A DNA stretch of 64,000 nt from Planctomycetota bacterium (GTDB lineage Bacteria; Planctomycetota; PLA2; JAEUHO01), in NCBI GenBank assembly GCA_020631815.1, contig JACKGW010000002.1, positions 1 to 64,000 of the forward strand, in the 5' to 3' direction. Made by a program: the position numbers and the translations under genes. The notes beneath the pieces were generated by a model. It made no database searches and had not been told where the DNA came from. It saw only the letters and a program-made list of their open reading frames with translations. This document shows positions 49,949 through 59,856 of this stretch, in pieces (position 1 is the stretch's first letter; each line of letters opens with the position of its first letter).

Positions 49949-52429
49949 TCAGGGCGCGCGCAGGAGCCTGCGCCCGTGCGGCGTGACCTCGACGTAGCCC
50001 TCTGCCACGAGGCTGGGCTCGACGTGTTCCAGGATCGTCTTGGCCGGAATGCCTGCAGCCGCGGCCGCACGCCCCAGCGAGATCGCGCCCGGCTGCTTGG
50101 CCAGCACCTCGAGGTAGCGCCGCTGGTCCGGGCCCAGCCCCGCCTCGTCGTAGCCGGCACGTGCGAGGGATCGGTCCACGGCAGCCGCGTCCAGCTGGGT
50201 GAGGGCGGCGCGATCGCCGTCGAGCTCCGCCAGCCGCGTCGCCAGAACGTGGTGCACGAGTCGCTTGACCTCGCGCGGCGTACCGCGCCCCGCACGCGCC
50301 AAGCGCAAGGCTGCGGCGGGGGCCAGCTCGACCTCCTGCGCGGCTGCGACGTCCTTGGCGATCGCAGCCAGGTCGCGCATGCCGTACCAGCCGAGCCTCT
50401 CCTGGACAACGAAGCGACTAGCCATGGCTGCCGGTACCAACGCCTCGTCCGTCGTTGCCGCCACGAGGGTGAAGGGCGCGATGTCCATCGTGATCGCCGC
50501 TGTGGAGCCACCCTGCCGGATGGTGAGCGGTAGCTCGCGGTCTGTCATGGCCTGGTAGAGGCCCTCCAGCACGCTCCGAGGAACGGCGTGGACCTCGTCG
50601 AGGAAGAGCACGTCACCGGCTTCGAGCTGGGCCAGCAGCCCGGGGAGAGCGCTCAGATCGGAGAGCAAGCCGCCCAGCGCCGCTACGAGCTGACCGCCGC
50701 TACGGCGGGCAATGCGGCCCGCCAACATCGTCTTGCCCGTGCCCGCGGGCCCCATCAACAGGGTGTGGGGGAAGGGCTCCCGCTCGACCTCGGCCCACAC
50801 GGCGTGCGCCTCGAGCTGCTCGCAAACCCGGGCGAGCCCATGCAGCCCGGCGAACGCCCCCTCCCGGCGGCATGCCGCCGGGGGCAGCTCGTGGCGACAT
50901 GCCGCCGCCGCCTCCTCCAGCGGCGGTGTCAGCGGCGGTATGTCGCCGCGAAGCACCCACTGCCCGCCGCGCTCCACGCGGAGCGCCGGCGCATGACGTC
51001 GCCACCAGCCACCGTCTACCCGGGGCGGGACCGGCGACATGCCGCCAGCTGCCCATGGCGACATGCCGCCACCGTCGGGTGCTGGCGCCGGCAGCAGGTC
51101 AACGACACGCGCCACGTCGGCGCCCGCCGCCACCTGGCCTTCGGGCCGCGTCGCGCGGAACGTGACCGTTGGCCCGTCCGTGCCGACCGCCTCCAACAGC
51201 TTGGCGTGCACGAGTCCGTGACAGCGCAAGCAGAGGGCCACGAGGTTGGCAGGCACGGTGGGCCCGCCGTCTTCGCGGAACACGATGTGATGCGCGTTGA
51301 GGTCGGTCCGCGTACGGCAGTGCCGGCAGCGGTGCCCGTCACGGGCCAGAACCTGCCGCCGCATCCACGGCGGCGTGGGGCCATTTGGAAGGGGGGCCTC
51401 GCCACGAGGCGCGTCCTCGGACACGAATTGGCCTTCGCATCGAAGCGCCGCAACGAGCCCCACGTCGTCGCCCAGGGGAACGAGGCCCTCCGGAGTCTCC
51501 ACCGACAGCCCGCCGCCCGCGTCCGTGTGCACGTGAACGACGAAGCCGGAGCCATCGACGCGCTTGCGACCCGGTACGGTGCCGTCGGCGTCGGTCGCGA
51601 GGACCAAGTCGATCATGGCCGCCAGGGCGCCACGATTGTCCAAGGGCGCCCCGACCTCAGCCGACAGCTTGGCGCGTGCTGATTCCCAGCGCGCCCACGT
51701 GAGCGGATCCAGCTCGACGCCCATGGGGAACCGGATCTCAGGCAGCCCCTTGTGATCACCGTCCTTGCGCGGCGGGTGACCCTTGCGCGTGGTCTTGGCC
51801 TTCATCCGCAGCGTTGCGTACGTGCTCGTCCGCGCCAGCTCGAGCCAGTCTCCCTCACACGTAGGCGTAGCCACCGTGACGAGGCACAGCACCTGGGTCC
51901 ACGTGAGCTCGCCCTTGCAGAGCGCTGCATCGATGTCCGGGAGGATCTCGAGTGCCAGTGCTGCGGTGAGCAGCTCGCGAACGCGGCGATCGGACAGATG
52001 CAACCGCTCGAACGCGTAGTGGTACGTGCTGGCGCAGCCGAGCGCCTGGTACGCGCGAGATCGGTGCATCTCCAGCAAGTAGAACGCGAGGATGCGATGG
52101 CTGACGGTGCGCATGCGCAGCGCACGTCGCATGGAGTCGTGCATCTCCTGGGGCGAGACACCGCGACGCAGCTGGATCTGCGGCAGCTCGCTGACCTCGG
52201 CCACGGGGGGCGCGGCTGCGGGGGCCTCGACCGGCCGCCCCACCACACGCTCCTCGACGACCGCGCGCTCGCGCACGAGCGAAGCCCCCCACGCCGTGAT
52301 CCGCGCCGTTGCCCAGGTGGGAGCAAACGCCCAGGACCTGTAAGCAGCACCCGGCAGGTCGCCGCCGCGAGGGCCAGAAGCCCGGGCATCAGGGCTTGAG
52401 GGGCGGCAGGGGACGCGCGTTTCGGACAT
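49949..52429 (-). CDS. HNH endonuclease fused to a RuvB-like AAA+ ATPase
   Basis: 826 residues from the ATG behind GGAGGTG. Residues 101-215 are a helical region typical of HNH proteins. The HNH nuclease (352-410) has CRHC (368-371), the catalytic HH pair (380-381) and ALCLRCHGLVH. A Gly/Pro/Arg-rich linker (430-520) follows. The C-terminal half is RuvB: Walker A GPAGTGKT (560-567), Walker B VLFLDEVHA (Asp611, Glu612), DIAPFTLVAATTDEALVPAAMASRF with arginine-finger Arg672, and the RuvB winged helix with RRYLEVLAKQPG. RuvB drives Holliday-junction branch migration; fused to HNH it may remodel and cut DNA. The Vsr-type gene lies 26 bases downstream. Confidence 0.87.
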   Translation of the reverse strand: MSETRVPCRPSSPDARASGPRGGDLPGAAYRSWAFAPTWATARITAWGASLVRERAVVEERVVGRPVEAPAAAPPVAEVSELPQIQLRRGVSPQEMHDSMRRALRMRTVSHRILAFYLLEMHRSRAYQALGCASTYHYAFERLHLSDRRVRELLTAALALEILPDIDAALCKGELTWTQVLCLVTVATPTCEGDWLELARTSTYATLRMKAKTTRKGHPPRKDGDHKGLPEIRFPMGVELDPLTWARWESARAKLSAEVGAPLDNRGALAAMIDLVLATDADGTVPGRKRVDGSGFVVHVHTDAGGGLSVETPEGLVPLGDDVGLVAALRCEGQFVSEDAPRGEAPLPNGPTPPWMRRQVLARDGHRCRHCRTRTDLNAHHIVFREDGGPTVPANLVALCLRCHGLVHAKLLEAVGTDGPTVTFRATRPEGQVAAGADVARVVDLLPAPAPDGGGMSPWAAGGMSPVPPRVDGGWWRRHAPALRVERGGQWVLRGDIPPLTPPLEEAAAACRHELPPAACRREGAFAGLHGLARVCEQLEAHAVWAEVEREPFPHTLLMGPAGTGKTMLAGRIARRSGGQLVAALGGLLSDLSALPGLLAQLEAGDVLFLDEVHAVPRSVLEGLYQAMTDRELPLTIRQGGSTAAITMDIAPFTLVAATTDEALVPAAMASRFVVQERLGWYGMRDLAAIAKDVAAAQEVELAPAAALRLARAGRGTPREVKRLVHHVLATRLAELDGDRAALTQLDAAAVDRSLARAGYDEAGLGPDQRRYLEVLAKQPGAISLGRAAAAAGIPAKTILEHVEPSLVAEGYVEVTPHGRRLLRAP
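50866..51070. repeat. Five palindromic 14-mers inside the HNH-RuvB linker
   Basis: The motif GGCGRYATGYCGCC occurs at 50866-50879 (GGCGGCATGCCGCC, a perfect palindrome), 50893-50906, 50934-50947, 51033-51046 and 51057-51070 (GGCGACATGCCGCC for the last two and the second). The copies encode different peptides (GGMSP, AACRH, AACRR, GDIPP) because they lie in different frames. The conservation is therefore in the DNA rather than in the protein. Confidence 0.85.
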
Positions 52430-52577
52430 GGAGCACCTCCGAGAGAGATACGAACGAATACCTTACATACTACGCACAGGGGGGACAGCCGGTCACGCGC
52501 GGACCAGACGACGAGGTGACGTGATTGCGAATGCCGCGTGACGTGCCCCGGCGAGGTTGGCGCATGGAGGAAGGCAC

Positions 52578-54254
52578 ATGCGGCGCCTTGCAGCACTCGT
52601 GTTCGCGACGGCCGTGGCGATGGCGATGTCGGCCGTTCGCGCCGTCGCTGACGACGTCGTCGTGCTTGCCGGCACCATCCGAGATGGAGGCGAGCCCGTC
52701 AGCACGCGGGTGCGCGTGTATCGACTGCAGACGGCGCTAGAGGCGCTCTGGACTACCGGTCCAAGCTCGGCGAACCCAACCGAGTTCCCCGACCTGTGGT
52801 TCTCTGGCGTGTTCGAGCTCTTTCATCCGGCTGACCGGACCCGCTACGAGGTCGCGGTCGCCGAGTCGGACGCTAGCGGCACGTTCAAGGTCCAAGGCCT
52901 CGCCCCTGGGAACTACGAGTGCGAGGTGCAGACACAGGACGGCGGAGTCGCCATCTCGGGCGCAGTTCAGAGACATGCGGGCGTCCACGAGGTCGTGCTG
53001 GATCTTGCGAAGGACACGTGGCCGATCGTCCGCGGCCGGCTTCTCGAACATGATGGTCGTCCGTTCCGAGGCCTCGTACACGCATGGCACTCGGGCATGG
53101 TCCCGGGAGCTCTCGGTGTGTCGGTGCCCACCGACGCCGAGGGGAACTTCGCAATCCGCGTCCCCACTCACCATTCCAACGGAGACGTTGGTCTGGCTGC
53201 GATCGAACCCGGGCGGCGCGTGATTCGCTGGAAGGTCACACCTGACCGAGCTGGCGGGGTGATCTACGTCGGCGGTGGCCACGGTCGCCTACCCGTAGTC
53301 GTTCGCGCCGGTGGTACGGGAGCGCCCGTCCCTGGAGCCCGCGTGCTTCGCGCCACACGCCTGAGTCTGCCGGGCGGGCATGAGCGGCAGGTGTTCGAGC
53401 TGGCGGTGACCGATGCGACGGGTCACGCGCGGATAGGACGACCTCCGCCGTGCGGGACGACGGGCTACGTCGTGATCCACGCGCCGGGATTCCAGCGCAC
53501 GGTGGATCCCGTGGAAGCCACCGACGACCGCCTCGAGTTCACACTCGCATCGAGCGTGCGTGTCACGGGGAGACTTGAAGGGCATGTGCCCGCCGACGCG
53601 TCGGCATGGATCGTGACGCTTTGGTTTTGGCCGTCGACTTGGTTCATGCCCATCTGGCGCACGGCCCCGCTCCGCCAGGACGGCACATTTGATCTGGGCG
53701 ATCTGCCGGGCGCCCCGAACCACGCAATCGTAGGCGTGCGCGGGCCGGGATTCGTGGGCGTCCGATGCCTGGATTCGCGACTGGACGCGTTGGTGCGACT
53801 ACCGGCGTGGATGGTCCCACCGATCTGGCAGGCGCCGCTCGAGGCGTCGGAGTGGCCGAGGTGCCCCGAAGAGGAGCGCGAGCCCCATCGGGAGCTCGTC
53901 GTCCCGATCGAGGCGACAACGAGGCTTAGTGTCGCTGTTCGCGACGCGGCGGGGGAGAGGCTCGCCGGCGCCCGCGTCAGCCTCGGAGGCGCGGGGGATG
54001 GCTACGAGCGTCCCCTAGGCAACCTTGCACGGCGGTTCGCGCGGCGGGGCCTTGCCGATGAGCGCGGTTTCGCGGGTCGCCTCGGAACCACGAACGGCGA
54101 GGGGATCGTCGAATTCGACGAGCTCGTGGTGGGCGTGGGTGTGGCGCTCTGGGGCGGGCGCGGACCGGGACCGCTTGATTGGCTGGGAGAGGTCAGGGTC
54201 CAGTCCAGCGGCATTCAGACAGCCGAGTTCACCCTCCCCGACGCCAAGGACTGA
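52578..54254 (+). CDS. Exported protein with carboxypeptidase-regulatory-like beta-sandwich repeats
   Basis: A 558-residue protein starting at ATG 52578 after GGAGGAAGG. A signal peptide covers about 1-24 (cleavage after VRAVA). The mature chain appears to have four or five transthyretin-like beta-sandwich segments (VVLAGTIRDGGEPVSTRVRVYRLQ; GTFKVQGLAPGNYECEV; LPVVVRAGGTGAPVPGARVLR; TRLSVAVRDAAGERLAGARVSL). These modules usually occur in surface or periplasmic proteins. The base composition looks slightly less GC-biased than its neighbours. It is divergent from the HNH-RuvB gene across 148 bases. Confidence 0.7.
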   Translation: MRRLAALVFATAVAMAMSAVRAVADDVVVLAGTIRDGGEPVSTRVRVYRLQTALEALWTTGPSSANPTEFPDLWFSGVFELFHPADRTRYEVAVAESDASGTFKVQGLAPGNYECEVQTQDGGVAISGAVQRHAGVHEVVLDLAKDTWPIVRGRLLEHDGRPFRGLVHAWHSGMVPGALGVSVPTDAEGNFAIRVPTHHSNGDVGLAAIEPGRRVIRWKVTPDRAGGVIYVGGGHGRLPVVVRAGGTGAPVPGARVLRATRLSLPGGHERQVFELAVTDATGHARIGRPPPCGTTGYVVIHAPGFQRTVDPVEATDDRLEFTLASSVRVTGRLEGHVPADASAWIVTLWFWPSTWFMPIWRTAPLRQDGTFDLGDLPGAPNHAIVGVRGPGFVGVRCLDSRLDALVRLPAWMVPPIWQAPLEASEWPRCPEEEREPHRELVVPIEATTRLSVAVRDAAGERLAGARVSLGGAGDGYERPLGNLARRFARRGLADERGFAGRLGTTNGEGIVEFDELVVGVGVALWGGRGPGPLDWLGEVRVQSSGIQTAEFTLPDAKD

Positions 54255-54286
54255 TCGCACGTTCCCAGACGCTCCACTCGACGGCG

Positions 54287-55351
54287 CTACACCCGCTCCA
54301 GCAGACGCTGCGCCGCGTTGAGGGCCCAGCGGGGGGCGGCGGCGGAGGCGGCGGCGAGCGCTCGCCGCAGGTCGTCGGGCGACGCGCCGAGACGACGGGC
54401 GGCACGGAGGTGGCCGAGGAGAGGAGCTTCGAGGCCCCCCATCGCGGTGAGCAACGACGAGGCGAGCAGCTCGCGCTGGAGGAGCGTGAGCACCTCGTCG
54501 CGGCAGAGCACGCGGCCGTAGGCGAACGAGCGGATCCACGTGGCCAGCGTGGGGTGCAGCGCGTCGAGGCCCTCGTGGATGCGCGCTGCCGTGTCGCCGT
54601 AGACGTCGGCGAAGCACTGCGTGCCCTGCCGCGATGCCACATCGGGCGACGGGGCGTCGGCCTCCCCCACCGTGCGCGGTGTGTCCACGTGCGGTGCGGC
54701 GGCTTGGAACGCGGCGATCGTGCGCGGGAAGCCCGCGTAGGGCGCCAGCTGCAGCAGCGACTCTTCGACCTGTGCGCTCGTGGCGCCGGCGCGGCGAGCG
54801 CTCGCCGCGGCGTCGGCGACCAGCTCGGGGCGTCCCGCCGCGCCCGCAGCACAGAGCGCGAGCAGGTGGTCGAACGGCGCCCCGGCCTCGAACGGCGGAA
54901 GCGTGTCGGTCCACGCCACCGACACGTGCACGCGCGTCGGGTCGGCCACCCAGTCGAGGAGCCCGCGGTGGTAAGGGGCCGTCATGTGTTCGGCGAGACG
55001 GTCCATCGGCACCCAGGCGTGCTCGTGGCTGCCGCCGCCGGGATCGCCGAGCAACCTCACGCGGAAGATGAAGGTGCGCCAGCTGCTGCTTCGTGGACCA
55101 CCTGCCTGGTCGCGCACGGTGCCGTCTTCCGCGTAGACAAGATCGTCGATCTCGATGGCGCCGCCGCCCACCTCTTCGCTCCACTCGCGCGCGAGCGTCT
55201 GCGGCAGGGTCTCTCCCGGCTCGACGCGTCCCCCGGGAAGGTCCCATGTGGGGAACGCGCGACCTTCTACGTAGCGCCGGTTGTGGACGAGCAGTACGCG
55301 ACCGTCCTGCTCGCACCAGCCGCAGACCGAGTCGTGGTGGTCGATGGTCAT
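54287..55351 (-). CDS. Nudix hydrolase - CMD (carboxymuconolactone decarboxylase-like) fusion
   Basis: A 354-residue protein. Residues 1-145 are a Nudix hydrolase with a complete Nudix box, GGRVEPGETLPQTLAREWSEEVGG, for hydrolysis of a nucleoside-diphosphate-linked substrate. Residues about 150-354 are two helical segments of CMD/AhpD type (FDHLLALCAAGAAGRPELVADA, ASSLLTAMGGLEAPLLGHLRAARRLGASPDDLRRAL) without the CxxC redox pair of AhpD. The linking of these folds is uncommon. It lies 13 bases upstream of pdxH on the same strand. Confidence 0.82.
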   Translation of the reverse strand: MTIDHHDSVCGWCEQDGRVLLVHNRRYVEGRAFPTWDLPGGRVEPGETLPQTLAREWSEEVGGGAIEIDDLVYAEDGTVRDQAGGPRSSSWRTFIFRVRLLGDPGGGSHEHAWVPMDRLAEHMTAPYHRGLLDWVADPTRVHVSVAWTDTLPPFEAGAPFDHLLALCAAGAAGRPELVADAAASARRAGATSAQVEESLLQLAPYAGFPRTIAAFQAAAPHVDTPRTVGEADAPSPDVASRQGTQCFADVYGDTAARIHEGLDALHPTLATWIRSFAYGRVLCRDEVLTLLQRELLASSLLTAMGGLEAPLLGHLRAARRLGASPDDLRRALAAASAAAPRWALNAAQRLLERV

Positions 55352-55364
55352 GCTTCGCCCGTCG

Positions 55365-56027
55365 TCACGGCTGGAGTCGCGTGACCGACCACGAACCGTC
55401 GCCCGCCCGCCGGTAGAGCAACCGGTCGTGAAGCCGATCCGGGCGGCCCTGCCACAGCTCGACCGTGTGCGGAACGAGGCGGAAGCCCCCCCACCGCGCG
55501 GGACGCGCCACGGCCTTGCCCTCGAAGGCCTCTTCCAGGGTGTGCCGACGCTCCTCGAGCGCCTCCCGACTCTCGATGGGCCGGCTCTGGTGCGACGTGG
55601 CGGCGGACAGCTGGCTGCCCCGCGGACGCGCGTCGTGGTACGCGTCGCTCATGGCGTCGTCCACGGGCACGGCCTCGCCCTCGAACCGGATCTGCCGCGC
55701 GAACGCGGGCCACCACAGCGTGAGCGCGGCGTGGCTGTTGCGCATGAGCTCGTCGCCCTTGCGACTCTCGCGATCCGTGTAGAAGACGAGGCCCTCGGGC
55801 TCGAAGCCGCGGACGAGCACGATGCGCGCGGACGGACGGCCGTCGGGCGTACTGGTGGCGAGCGACGCCTCGTTGCCATGCACGTCGTCACGCGGGTGCT
55901 CGGCGTACCACGCGAGTGCCTCGCGATACCACGCGCCCGCGGCCTCCATACCGTCGGCGGGCAAGTTCTCGGGCTGCAGCGGGCGCCCGTCGTAGTCGCT
56001 GCGAGGCCAAGTCGGCGACGTGCTCAC
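55365..56027 (-). CDS. pdxH: Pyridoxamine 5'-phosphate oxidase
   Basis: FMN enzyme that oxidises pyridoxamine or pyridoxine 5'-phosphate to PLP. The 220 residues include the FMN-binding SARIVLVRGFEPEGLVFYTDRESRKGDELMRNSHAALTLWWP and the C-terminal PARWGGFRLVPHTVELWQGRPDRLHDRLLYRR. The start is GTG 56027, overlapping the MFS stop (GTGA), so it is coupled to that gene. PLP is used by LysA in this window and many other enzymes. Confidence 0.92.
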   Translation of the reverse strand: MSTSPTWPRSDYDGRPLQPENLPADGMEAAGAWYREALAWYAEHPRDDVHGNEASLATSTPDGRPSARIVLVRGFEPEGLVFYTDRESRKGDELMRNSHAALTLWWPAFARQIRFEGEAVPVDDAMSDAYHDARPRGSQLSAATSHQSRPIESREALEERRHTLEEAFEGKAVARPARWGGFRLVPHTVELWQGRPDRLHDRLLYRRAGDGSWSVTRLQP

Positions 56028-57301
56028 GCGAGGGTCTCCGGCATCCGACGCACCTGGTCCAGGTCGCGGGCCAGGAGCAGGTACCCGACGATACCGGAGG
56101 CCGTCGCCAGCACCCCTGTCACGGCGAAGAGCGAACGCACGCCCGCCGCCTCGGCCAGCGCCCCCGCCCCCAGGCACGAGAGGGCGGTCATGCCCGTCAC
56201 GGTCACGTGCACGAGCGCGAACACCTTGCCCCGGCGGCCGTCGGGCACGTGCGCCTGCAGCAGGGTCGTGCGTGCCACGACGATGGCGGGGATGAACAGG
56301 CCGTGCAGCAAGATCATCACGACGAGCGCGCCATAGTGGTCAAGCCACACGAACGGCAGATACGTGATGCCGTCGAGCACGAGGGCGACCATCAGCAAGC
56401 GGCCCAAGGGCAGGTTCTTGCCAAAGCGCGCCAACAGCAACCCGCCCAGCAGCATGCCGAGCGCCATGGCCGCTTCGAACCACACGAGGTGCTGCGGCCC
56501 CAGGCCCAGCTCGTCCTTGAGCAGCAGCACGGGCCCTACGTAGGCCGGCCCCATCAGCGCCAGGTTGTTGGCGGCGGTGAGCAGGAGCAGACCGAGGATC
56601 AGCTTGTCGCCGCGCGCTTCGCGCCAGCCGCTCTTCACGTCGGCCCACAGCGACGTGGCATGTCGCTGCACGCGCGGATGCCGAGGCAGGACAAGCGCGA
56701 ACAAGGCCGCCGCCGACACGAGGAAGGTCACGCCATCGGCCGCGATCACGGCCAGCACGCGATCCACGGAGTCGCTGCCGCCCAGGCCACTGGCCAACAG
56801 CACACCGCCCAGCAGCAACCCTGCGAGCGCGGCCGTCGTGGCAGACGTCTGGAACGCAGCGTTCCAGCGCGCGAGGCTGCGCGGGCCCACGATGCTCGGC
56901 AGCAGGGCATCGCGCGCAGGCACGAACGGCGTCGAGAACGCGCCCAGCAGGAACGCCACGACGAGCAACGTCGCGAGCGTCAGCGGCAGCCCCGCTTCGA
57001 CCGCCAGGACGAAGCCGAACAGCAGACCCGCTCGCGCGAGGTCGCTCGCAATCAGGATCCGCCGCCGGTCGCCGCGATCGGCCCACGCCCCGGCCAGGGG
57101 TGCGAAGAGCAACACGGGCAAGGCCGTGGCCGCCATGGCCAGACCCACGGTGAACTTCTGCCCCGTGACCTCGGCTGCGAGCCAGCCGATGCAGGGCACG
57201 AACAGCGCGTCGCCGGTGGCCGAGACGAGCTGGCCCCACCACAGCAACAGCACGTTGCGTCGGAAGGGGTCCGGCGTCGCCGCGGTCCCGGGCGTGCTCA
57301 C
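56024..57301 (-). CDS. MFS transporter (drug/siderophore-exporter type)
   Basis: A 425-residue inner-membrane protein with about 12 membrane segments. The loop between helices 2 and 3 reads GAWADRGDRRRILIASDLARA, the conserved MFS GxxxDRxGRR-type motif. The overall length and layout resemble the EntS/MdtH-like subgroup. The start is GTG 57301 inside the stop of the upstream gene (GTGA). Substrate unknown. Confidence 0.85.
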   Translation of the reverse strand: MSTPGTAATPDPFRRNVLLLWWGQLVSATGDALFVPCIGWLAAEVTGQKFTVGLAMAATALPVLLFAPLAGAWADRGDRRRILIASDLARAGLLFGFVLAVEAGLPLTLATLLVVAFLLGAFSTPFVPARDALLPSIVGPRSLARWNAAFQTSATTAALAGLLLGGVLLASGLGGSDSVDRVLAVIAADGVTFLVSAAALFALVLPRHPRVQRHATSLWADVKSGWREARGDKLILGLLLLTAANNLALMGPAYVGPVLLLKDELGLGPQHLVWFEAAMALGMLLGGLLLARFGKNLPLGRLLMVALVLDGITYLPFVWLDHYGALVVMILLHGLFIPAIVVARTTLLQAHVPDGRRGKVFALVHVTVTGMTALSCLGAGALAEAAGVRSLFAVTGVLATASGIVGYLLLARDLDQVRRMPETLA

Positions 57302-58686
57302 CGGCCGGGCGCCGCCATCCAGGGAGGACGATCCACCACGAGCGGCGGCGGCGGCGACTGCGCCCCGGGGCCGCTCTCGGGCGTCAGCTCGCCGGCGGCA
57401 CGCGACAGCCAGTAGGCGAACAGCCAGTCCGCGCGCGTGTACGTCTTGACCGGGTCGAGCGTGGCGCCGGGGGGCGGAATGCGCGCCGCATCCACGTGGA
57501 TCTTCCACGCCCAGTCCACGATGCCCCGCTCGCGGATGTTCACGACGCGTCCGGTTCGGACCATGCGTGTGCCGGCGAACGGGATCTCCTGCTCGGACAT
57601 GATGTGGAGCGTGGCGCGGATCTCGTCGACGAGGGCGCGACGGTCGACCTTGGAGTCCACCAGCAAGTGGCAGGCACACGTACCAGCGTTCCACCAGCCG
57701 CGCGATGCCGCATAGAGGGCGCGCAGGCCCCGCCGGGCGTTGTCGCGCGCGAGCCGATCGCCACCCAGCACGATGGGCGTGAGACCCAAGGTGACCATGT
57801 TCACGTTGGTCATGGTGATCTGGCTGCCGAGCCACGTGTGCTGCTCGGTCAGGGCGTTGCGCCAGCCATCGCGGTCCATGCTGTCCTTGCGCTTGCGGAA
57901 CCACGGGTCGCCGGGACGGTTGCCCATGACGGAGAAGGCCGCATAGCCGATCGCCGCGAGCGGGCCGTTCTTGACCATGGGCAGGTGCTCGACGCTCGCC
58001 CGCATCTCACCGAACTCGGTCTTGCGTCCCTTGCTGTTGCGCAGCCACATGTTGTCGCTGGCGAGACGCCTCGCGATGACGCCGAGCGTCGCCTCGGCGC
58101 GCGCGACGAGTGCTGGATCGTCGACGTAGTGCAGCACCAGCACGAGGCCGAAGACCACACCCGAAAGCTGGTCACGGCTGACGTCGTCCTGGAACACGTA
58201 GCCGGGCAGCGACGGGCTGTCGACGACGTTGCGCGGACGCGCGCGGCCGTCGGCCAGGCGCCCCGCCGAACGACACAACCGACCGGGCGTGCCCGTGACC
58301 TGGGCGAGGAAGTCCAGGCCCCGCAGCAGGTGGTCGACCTGGGCGAGCGCATCGGGGTCGCGCGTCACCGACCAGCGGCAGGCCTGCGCACCGAGGTAGC
58401 AGCCCGTCCAGATGGCCGAGTCGGAGAGGGAGAGCACCGCGTACGAAAGCCCGTCAGGACCCGCGCCCTGGCCGTGCTCGTACACGAGCAGCCCTTCGGG
58501 CGAGAGGTGGTGCCACATGCGGGCTTGGATGCGCTGGGCCTTGTCCCACAGCATCGCGTCCGTGTTGCCTGGCTTGGGCCGGATGGGACGGCCCGGGCCG
58601 GGCCCCGGCTCGGCCGGAGCGGCGAAGAGCAGCGCGCCCAGCAGGGCGGCAGCGAACAGGCGGGACAGGGGGGTGGCGCGGCGCAT
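57298..58686 (-). CDS. Exported helical protein of unknown function
   Basis: 462 residues from ATG 58686 (a GTG at 58698 is alternative). A signal peptide spans about 8-25 (RLFAAALLGALLFAAPA). Many long helices (YAVLSLSDSAIWTGCYLGAQACRW, DQLSGVVFGLVLVLHYV, TNVNMVTLGLTPIVLGGDRLARDNARRGLRALYAAS) resemble an alpha/alpha barrel such as glycosidases or lyases use, but no named family is recognised. It overlaps the MFS start and may handle the same substrate. Confidence 0.65.
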   Translation of the reverse strand: MRRATPLSRLFAAALLGALLFAAPAEPGPGPGRPIRPKPGNTDAMLWDKAQRIQARMWHHLSPEGLLVYEHGQGAGPDGLSYAVLSLSDSAIWTGCYLGAQACRWSVTRDPDALAQVDHLLRGLDFLAQVTGTPGRLCRSAGRLADGRARPRNVVDSPSLPGYVFQDDVSRDQLSGVVFGLVLVLHYVDDPALVARAEATLGVIARRLASDNMWLRNSKGRKTEFGEMRASVEHLPMVKNGPLAAIGYAAFSVMGNRPGDPWFRKRKDSMDRDGWRNALTEQHTWLGSQITMTNVNMVTLGLTPIVLGGDRLARDNARRGLRALYAASRGWWNAGTCACHLLVDSKVDRRALVDEIRATLHIMSEQEIPFAGTRMVRTGRVVNIRERGIVDWAWKIHVDAARIPPPGATLDPVKTYTRADWLFAYWLSRAAGELTPESGPGAQSPPPPLVVDRPPWMAAPGR

Positions 58687-58701
58687 GGGGTGCCGCACAC
58701 C

Positions 58702-59489
<788 letters not shown>

Positions 59490-59490
<1 letters not shown>

Positions 59491-59804
59491 CAGTCCGCCG
59501 CGCCGACCTTGAGCTCCATCACCTGGAACTGAGGCGAAGCTACGTGGCGGTACGCGATCTCGGGGAGCGTGCCGCTCTCACGCACGAAGCGGCTCATCTC
59601 GGCGTACGCCGTTCGGTCCTTCAGCACGTTCAGCTCGACGAGGCGACCCGTGGGACCCGAGGGGCCCATCTCCTCGTAGACCTCGTAGCGCTCGCTGCCG
59701 TGGGACTCCCAGTAGGGCTTGAGCTCCTCGCGCGCGCGGCGCAGGAACTCGTCCTTGTGGCAGGGCTCGATGCTGAACGTGACCAACGAGAGGACGTGCG
59801 ACAT
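59490..59804 (-). CDS. Small alpha/beta-barrel protein (monooxygenase-like fold)
   Basis: 104 residues starting MSHVLSLVTFSIEPCHKDEFLRRAREELKPYW. The order strand, helix, strands (VLSLVTFSIEP, then GRLVELNVLKDRTAYAEMSRFV, FQVMELKV) resembles dimeric alpha/beta-barrel proteins of the antibiotic-biosynthesis monooxygenase or NIPSNAP type. I cannot name a substrate. It is the first gene of the ABC ATPase-downstream series. Confidence 0.6.
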
Positions 59805-59856
59805 GGCGGCAGGGTCAGGCTCCCGGGCGGGCCGGTCAAGCGGATAGGATGGAGTC

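Noticed and set aside
52430..52577. A defined promoter for the HNH-RuvB gene in the AT-richer divergent gap
   Set aside because: TATGTAAGGTATT-like sequence could hold a -10 box, but no matching -35 at proper spacing is clear.
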